From contig CALWIS010000222.1 of the NCBI GenBank assembly GCA_944380795.1, positions 1-38,186 on the forward strand: 38,186 bases of DNA. The letters run 5' to 3'. The notes beneath the pieces were generated by a model that did not search any database, had not been told where the DNA came from, and saw nothing but the letters and a program-made list of their open reading frames with translations. The position numbers were made by a program, and so were the translations under genes. Below are positions 33,956 to 38,186 of this stretch, one piece after another. The DNA comes from an uncultured Clostridia bacterium. Its GTDB lineage: Bacteria; Bacillota; Clostridia; Oscillospirales; Acutalibacteraceae. Position 1 is the first letter of the stretch. The number at the start of each line of letters is the position of its first letter.

Positions 33956-35257
33956 ATGTTTGAAAATCTGATCAACCAGATCCAAAAAGCGGAGACGATC
34001 AGCTATACAGGAAAAATAGAAAACATTGTGGGAATGTCCATTGAAGCTTCCGGTGCCCGTGCTGCCATTGGGGATATCTGCCGTATTTATAATGAACAGT
34101 CCGGCGGACAGGTAATGGCAGAGGTTGTGGGCTTTAAAAACGACCATATTTTGTTGATGCCTTATTCCAATATGGAGGGCATCTCTGCCGGCAATTTCGT
34201 GCGAAATACAGGTGCCCGCTTAAGTTTGATGGTAGGGCCCTTTTTAAAGGGAAGGGTGATCAATGCATTAGGCCAGCCTATTGATGGCAAAGGTCCTTTT
34301 CATGGTGGTACCCTTTTTTGCGTAGAAGGCGGTAAGTATATCAATCCTATGGCTCGCCCCCCCATCCGAGAGCGGATGGAATTTGGTGTAAAAGCCATTG
34401 ACAGTATGTTGACTATTGGTAAGGGCCAACGTATTGGCATTTTCGCTGGTTCTGGTGTAGGAAAAAGTACCTTGATGGGAATGATTGCCAAGAACGTAAA
34501 GGCAGATATCAATGTGATTGCCCTGGTAGGCGAACGTGGTCGTGAGGTCTTGGAATTTATGCAAAAGGATCTAGGACCGGAAGGAATGAGCCGTTCCATC
34601 TTGGTGGTGGCAACTTCCGACCAGCCTGCCATGCTGCGGAAGCAATGCCCTTCGGTGGCCACAGGGATCGCGGAATACTTCCGGGATCAAGGATATGATG
34701 TGTTGCTGATGATGGATTCCCTTACTCGTTTTGCCATGGCCCAGCGTGAGATTGGTCTTGCAGTCGGGGAACCGCCGGTGGCGCGTGGTTATACACCCTC
34801 TATTTACGCAGAACTCCCCAAACTGTTGGAGCGCAGTGGTAATTTCCAAAAAGGCTCTATTACCGGAGTCTATACTGTGCTGGTGGAAGGCGACGATACC
34901 AACGAGCCCATAGCAGATACCGTTCGTGGTATTTTAGATGGACATATCGTTCTTTCCCGGCGTCTGGCAAATAGCAACCATTTTCCTGCCATTGATGTAA
35001 GCGCCAGTATTTCCCGTTTGATGACCGATATTGTTTCAGATGAGCATAGGCGTCTGGCCGCCCGCATCCGGGATGTGATGGGGGTATATGAGAAAAATGC
35101 GGATCTGGTTTCCATCGGTGCGTATAAGCCGGGAACCAACCCAAAATTGGATTACGCATTGGGAAAAATTGATGGGATAAATAATTTCCTGATGCAGGAT
35201 GTGAATGAAGCATTTTCTTATGAAGAAGATTTAGGGATGATGCGCAAGCTGATGTAA
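33956..35257 (+). CDS. fliI: Flagellum-specific ATP synthase FliI
   Basis: The 433-residue ATPase has Walker A GIFAGSGVGKSTL (about 160-172), the Walker B region VLLMMDSLTRFAMAQREIG and the F1-beta-like motif VARGYTPSIYAELPKLLERS. It powers loading of rod, hook and filament proteins into the export gate. AAGGAGG lies about ten bases before the ATG, 42 bases after fliH. Length and motifs are standard. Confidence 0.97.
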   Translation: MFENLINQIQKAETISYTGKIENIVGMSIEASGARAAIGDICRIYNEQSGGQVMAEVVGFKNDHILLMPYSNMEGISAGNFVRNTGARLSLMVGPFLKGRVINALGQPIDGKGPFHGGTLFCVEGGKYINPMARPPIRERMEFGVKAIDSMLTIGKGQRIGIFAGSGVGKSTLMGMIAKNVKADINVIALVGERGREVLEFMQKDLGPEGMSRSILVVATSDQPAMLRKQCPSVATGIAEYFRDQGYDVLLMMDSLTRFAMAQREIGLAVGEPPVARGYTPSIYAELPKLLERSGNFQKGSITGVYTVLVEGDDTNEPIADTVRGILDGHIVLSRRLANSNHFPAIDVSASISRLMTDIVSDEHRRLAARIRDVMGVYEKNADLVSIGAYKPGTNPKLDYALGKIDGINNFLMQDVNEAFSYEEDLGMMRKLM

Positions 35258-35301
35258 TGTTTGGGACGTAGTGGTAAGCAGCGATTCAGAGGGGATGGCA
35301 C

Positions 35302-35754
35302 ATGAAAAAATTTCAATTCAGCCTGGATACGGTCTTGGATTATAAACAACAGGTTTTAGATGGTATCCAGAATGAATATTCCGCCCTGCTTCTTCAGGTG
35401 CGTCGACAGGAAGAGCGGCTGCATCGAGAACAGCAGAATTATATAGAGCTTAACCAAGAATTTCGCCAAGCAACTTCTCAGGGAATTACAGTAGCGGCAG
35501 CCTTAAATTATGAAAATGGCCTGCGGTTCTTTGAAAAAAGGATTGCAGAGGAGGAACGTCTTTTGGCGGAGTGCCAGAAAAAAGCGGAAGAAAAACGGAA
35601 GCAGTTAGTAGCAGCTCGTCAGGATACCTCTTCTCTGGAAAAACTGAAGGAAAAGAAAAAAGAGGCCTATGTGAAGCTGGTGCAAAAGATGGAGGAGCAG
35701 TTTATTGATGAATTAGTTTCTGCTTCTCGATTAACAACCTCAAAAATCTCTTAA
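35302..35754 (+). CDS. fliJ: Flagellar export protein FliJ
   Basis: The 150-residue protein is almost entirely charged coiled coil, beginning MKKFQFSLDTVLDYKQQVLD, the FliJ start. FliJ is the stalk-like partner of FliI and recycles export chaperones. It lies directly after fliI, as expected. Confidence 0.92.
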   Translation: MKKFQFSLDTVLDYKQQVLDGIQNEYSALLLQVRRQEERLHREQQNYIELNQEFRQATSQGITVAAALNYENGLRFFEKRIAEEERLLAECQKKAEEKRKQLVAARQDTSSLEKLKEKKKEAYVKLVQKMEEQFIDELVSASRLTTSKIS

Positions 35755-35793
35755 ATCTTAGAATATAATAAACAGTGAAAGGAGGTGAGAAAG

Positions 35794-37173
35794 ATGAATA
35801 TGACAGATAACATGATCGCTATGATCGCACAGGCAGCACAAGCAAATCCAAAGGTATCCTCCAACCAAAACGCTGATGGAGAGTCGGGAATGGGCTTCCA
35901 GAATCTTTTGGAAGGGAAAAAGACTGTTTCTCAGACGGAAGGAACACTTCCTTTGATGTCCGAAAAGGACGAAGGGAAAAAGGAAGGGACAGCCGATGCT
36001 TCTTCTATGATGGATTACTTGTTCCAGGCTTTGGCTTTAGGACAGATGTCGATGGATTTCCAAACTTTGTCCGCCACGCAAGCAGGGAATTTCACAGGTG
36101 ACTTGCCGGAAATAGCAGACTTTTCACTCATGCCGTTGACGTCTTCTGTGCAGGGAACAGCTCCCGTAATGCAAACAGAAACTTTGGAGGAAACAGCAAC
36201 TGTATCTATGTTGCAGCCGATGCCTTCTACGGAAGTGGCAACCGCATCTGAAGTACAGCCGATGCCTTCTACGGAAGTAACAGCCGCACCTGTGATGCAG
36301 GAAACATCTACTGCACAAGCAGCAGTTATGCCCGTAATGCAGGAAACATCTACCACAGAAACAGCAGCCGCGCCTGTGACGCAGTCGATGGCTTCTATGG
36401 AAGTCTCAATGCCGCAGGAAAACGCAGTTCACCAAGCTGTATCCGCTCAACAGCAAGGATCTCCTGTACCAACAGAAGTTCCCTTACAGGATACAACATC
36501 AGCGCGTGCAGCTTCGGCTACAGCAGAACAGCCTGCTTTTACAGTGGTTTCCACGCAAAATACTCTTTCCTTGCAGCAGCCGGATGTAGAAAAGCAGAGC
36601 CAGCAGGACGCAGGAACGCAATCGGAAACAATGGCACAGCCCCACCAAAACAAGGAGCAGGTTACTGTTTCCACAGCTTCTTCGCAGCCTTTGTTTGAGC
36701 AGATGGAAAGTGTACCGATCAAGGTAGGGGATCCGCAGCCTTTGGATACTACCAGTGGTGACTTTGAAGCCAAACTTGCAGGAAAGGTTTCACAAGCTTT
36801 AAAGCAGGGGACTGAACAGATCGAAATCCAGCTTGCCCCAGAGAATTTGGGAAATGTAACTGTCAAGCTTACACGAAATGAAGAGGGAGTCCTGCATGTA
36901 GTACTGTATGCTGATAATGGCCATGCTGCACGGCTGTTAGAGGAGCATTCTTCTGCTTTGGGAATGATGCTGCAGAACAGCGGGCAAGGCGAAGTACAGA
37001 TCGAGGTTCCACAGCCTCGGCAAGAGGAACAGCTTTGGCAGCAGCCTGACCAACAGCAGGGCCAAAATCAAGGGGGACAGCCTCGAGAACAGCGGCAAAA
37101 CAAGCAGAACAGCGATGATTTTCTGCAACAGATCCGCTTGGGACTTTTCCAAATGGAAACCCAGCAAGTTTGA
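35794..37173 (+). CDS. fliK: Flagellar hook-length control protein FliK
   Basis: The 459-residue product has a long, low-complexity Gln/Thr/Ala-rich N-terminal and central part and a C-terminal hook-switch domain with EIQLAPENLGNVTVKL and GVLHVVLYADNGHAARLLEE. The N-terminal part acts as a ruler in the family, the C-terminal domain signals FlhB to change export specificity. Degenerate 14-residue repeats lie at about residues 122-205. The ATG at 35794 is eight bases after GAAAGGAGG; an in-frame GTG at 35785 is inside that site. Its C-terminus is Gln-rich. Confidence 0.9.
   Translation: MNMTDNMIAMIAQAAQANPKVSSNQNADGESGMGFQNLLEGKKTVSQTEGTLPLMSEKDEGKKEGTADASSMMDYLFQALALGQMSMDFQTLSATQAGNFTGDLPEIADFSLMPLTSSVQGTAPVMQTETLEETATVSMLQPMPSTEVATASEVQPMPSTEVTAAPVMQETSTAQAAVMPVMQETSTTETAAAPVTQSMASMEVSMPQENAVHQAVSAQQQGSPVPTEVPLQDTTSARAASATAEQPAFTVVSTQNTLSLQQPDVEKQSQQDAGTQSETMAQPHQNKEQVTVSTASSQPLFEQMESVPIKVGDPQPLDTTSGDFEAKLAGKVSQALKQGTEQIEIQLAPENLGNVTVKLTRNEEGVLHVVLYADNGHAARLLEEHSSALGMMLQNSGQGEVQIEVPQPRQEEQLWQQPDQQQGQNQGGQPREQRQNKQNSDDFLQQIRLGLFQMETQQV
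36161..36400 (+). repeat. Degenerate 42-bp tandem repeat inside fliK
   Basis: A 23-base segment at 36214-36236 recurs exactly at 36256-36278, and a 17-base segment at 36295-36311 recurs at 36337-36353, both 42 bases apart. Together they indicate about five units of 14 codons, with PMPSTEV and VMQETST as repeated cores. Copy-number change would alter FliK length without shifting frame. Confidence 0.8.
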
Positions 37174-37193
37174 AATTTTAGGAGGTGAAAACA

Positions 37194-37787
37194 GTGGCAG
37201 TTGATTTTATGCCTACAGGTTTGGAAACTCTGGTTTCCTCTGCTGGTACGTATGCCACCTCTAAGACTTCGGGAAAAACCAACGAAGAGATTCTGGAAGA
37301 ACTTGGTATCCCGGTGAAGCAGTCTGGAGATGATATTGGACTGGAGTTTGAAGATTATCTTCAGCTTATGGTTCAGCAGCTTCAAAACCAGACGATGGAC
37401 AGTACCATGGACACTTCTGCTATGCTGGATCAGCTGGTGCAGATGTCTACCGTGCAGATGATGGCCTCTTTGGAGTCCAGTATGTCCACGGTTGCAGACG
37501 GCGTGGCACTGAATTATGCCGCCTCTTTGGTGGGAAAGACCGTTACGGTTGGTAAGACCGACAGCGAAGGAAATCTGGAAGAAATCGTAGGAACGGTCAC
37601 AGGTACTGGTGTGTACCAGGGAACACAGGTGATTTTTGTAGATGGTGAGATGTATAGTCTCAACAGCATTATGGCAGTGGGAACACTTCCTGAGATCCCC
37701 GAGGAACCTGAGGAAGGTGGAGATTCTGGTGAATCCGGCGATTCCGGAGAATCAGGAGATCAAGATCAAACCACCCAGTCCATCTAA
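37194..37787 (+). CDS. flgD: Flagellar hook capping protein FlgD
   Basis: The 197-residue protein carries the FlgD capping motif: LEFEDYLQLMVQQLQNQTMD followed by MLDQLVQMSTVQMMASLES. A short beta domain follows (VGKTVTVGKTDSEG). The C-terminus is an acidic Gly/Ser/Glu tail with two 18-base repeats (37722-37739 and 37740-37757, DSGESG). FlgD caps the growing hook and is then replaced by FlgK. The GTG at 37194 is about eight bases after TAGGAGGTG; an open-frame GTG at 37185 lies inside that site. Confidence 0.93.
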   Translation: MAVDFMPTGLETLVSSAGTYATSKTSGKTNEEILEELGIPVKQSGDDIGLEFEDYLQLMVQQLQNQTMDSTMDTSAMLDQLVQMSTVQMMASLESSMSTVADGVALNYAASLVGKTVTVGKTDSEGNLEEIVGTVTGTGVYQGTQVIFVDGEMYSLNSIMAVGTLPEIPEEPEEGGDSGESGDSGESGDQDQTTQSI

Positions 37788-37808
37788 CAGTACAGAGGAG
37801 GTGGAATC

Positions 37809-38186
37809 ATGTTAATCCCTGAGATACAGGCCCTTACCGGACGTATGCCGGTAACGCAGCATGACTCCTCCAGTTCCCAAAATACTGGCGCCAGCTTTCG
37901 TGAAGTATGGCAGCAGACTTTGGAGAATACACAGGCAAAGCAGGTAAATCTCTCCAAGCATGCAGCAGCGCGAGCGGAAGAACGAGGGATTGAAGTTACA
38001 CCGGAACTTTTGGATAAACTGGCAGGTTCCGTGCAGCGAGCGCAGGAGAAAGGCGCAACCAACATTTTGGCCTTAGATCAGCGCTTGGCCTTTATTGTAA
38101 ATGTACCTAACAGCAAAGTAGTTACCCTTATGTGTCAAGATGAAATGAAGGAAAATATTTTTACTAATATTGACGGCGCAGTGATC
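37809..38186 (+). CDS. Conserved flagellar-operon protein (TIGR02530/PF12611 type), cut by window end
   Basis: At least 126 codons are open from the ATG at 37809 to the window edge, with AGGAGGTG at 37797-37804 upstream. The readable protein has a polar N-terminus, then NLSKHAAARAEERGIEVTPE and NILALDQRLAFIVNVPNSK. This is the pattern of the small putative flagellar protein found between flgD and flgE. Its function is unknown. The stop lies outside the window, and flgE is expected next. Confidence 0.82.
   Translation, partial: MLIPEIQALTGRMPVTQHDSSSSQNTGASFREVWQQTLENTQAKQVNLSKHAAARAEERGIEVTPELLDKLAGSVQRAQEKGATNILALDQRLAFIVNVPNSKVVTLMCQDEMKENIFTNIDGAVI

Noticed and set aside
1..38186. CRISPR arrays, insertion sequences, tRNA or rRNA genes
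   Set aside because: None seen on reading the window: no regularly spaced repeats, no transposase-like product and no tRNA- or rRNA-like segment was noticed.

Overview
The window looks like chromosome from a motile, low-to-mid-GC member of the Firmicutes, class Clostridia (my guess is Oscillospirales/Ruminococcaceae-like). The reasons are strong AAGGAGG-type ribosome binding sites, a Bacillus-like order of flagellar genes (flgM-flgN-flgK-flgL-DUF6470-fliW-csrA-yjfB-flagellin), the clostridial cluster nusB-Kae1 paralogue-xseA-xseB-ispA, and one-piece flagellin genes. The exact genus is not determinable from the sequence alone. No phage, insertion sequence, CRISPR array, rRNA or tRNA gene was seen.

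Layout. (1) 1-5257: two terminators, then a housekeeping run: nusB, a TsaD/Kae1-like paralogue, xseA, xseB, a 476-bp block packed with perfect hairpins and bounded by inverted repeats, ispA and an RluA-type pseudouridine synthase. (2) 5346-7912: an amino-acid ABC importer (lipoprotein, permease, ATPase) with its own sigma-A promoter and terminator. (3) 8043-13410: the late flagellar operon flgM-flgN-flgK-flgL-DUF6470-fliW-csrA-yjfB, preceded by a structured leader. (4) 13446-14930: flagellin with a sigma-28-type promoter, a leader carrying a candidate CsrA hairpin, and a terminator. (5) 14959-19001: three genes that are not standard flagellar genes: a sulfotransferase-like protein, an APS-kinase-like/methyltransferase fusion and a PHP-family phosphoesterase. 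(6) 19035-26023: a chemoreceptor, then the convergent minus-strand operon cheA-cheW-cheR-cheB. (7) 26247-38186: the early flagellar operon: a FliK-like protein, a free FlhB C-domain, a PilZ protein, then flgB-flgC-fliE-fliF-fliG-fliH-fliI-fliJ-fliK-flgD and a conserved flagellar-operon protein that runs off the window.

How it fits together. The early operon builds the basal body, export ATPase and hook. FlgM holds back sigma-28, and FliW and CsrA meter flagellin translation. I find one promoter shape in front of flgM, flagellin and the chemoreceptor (TTAT or TTAA, then 15 bases, then a GCCGATAT-like box), with looser versions before cheA and the early operon; this reads as the local sigma-28 regulon. 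PilZ suggests c-di-GMP control of motility.

The most unusual part is the trio behind flagellin. By family knowledge, an APS kinase makes PAPS, a sulfotransferase spends it and leaves PAP, and some PHP enzymes of the TrpH/YciV type remove PAP. The three genes could therefore form a compact sulfonation and methylation system for flagellin. The kinase departs from the canonical APS-kinase motifs at its substrate-facing loops, so another nucleotide-activated group is possible. Genes often found close by but absent from this window include fliD, fliS, cheY, cheC, cheD and ATP sulfurylase.
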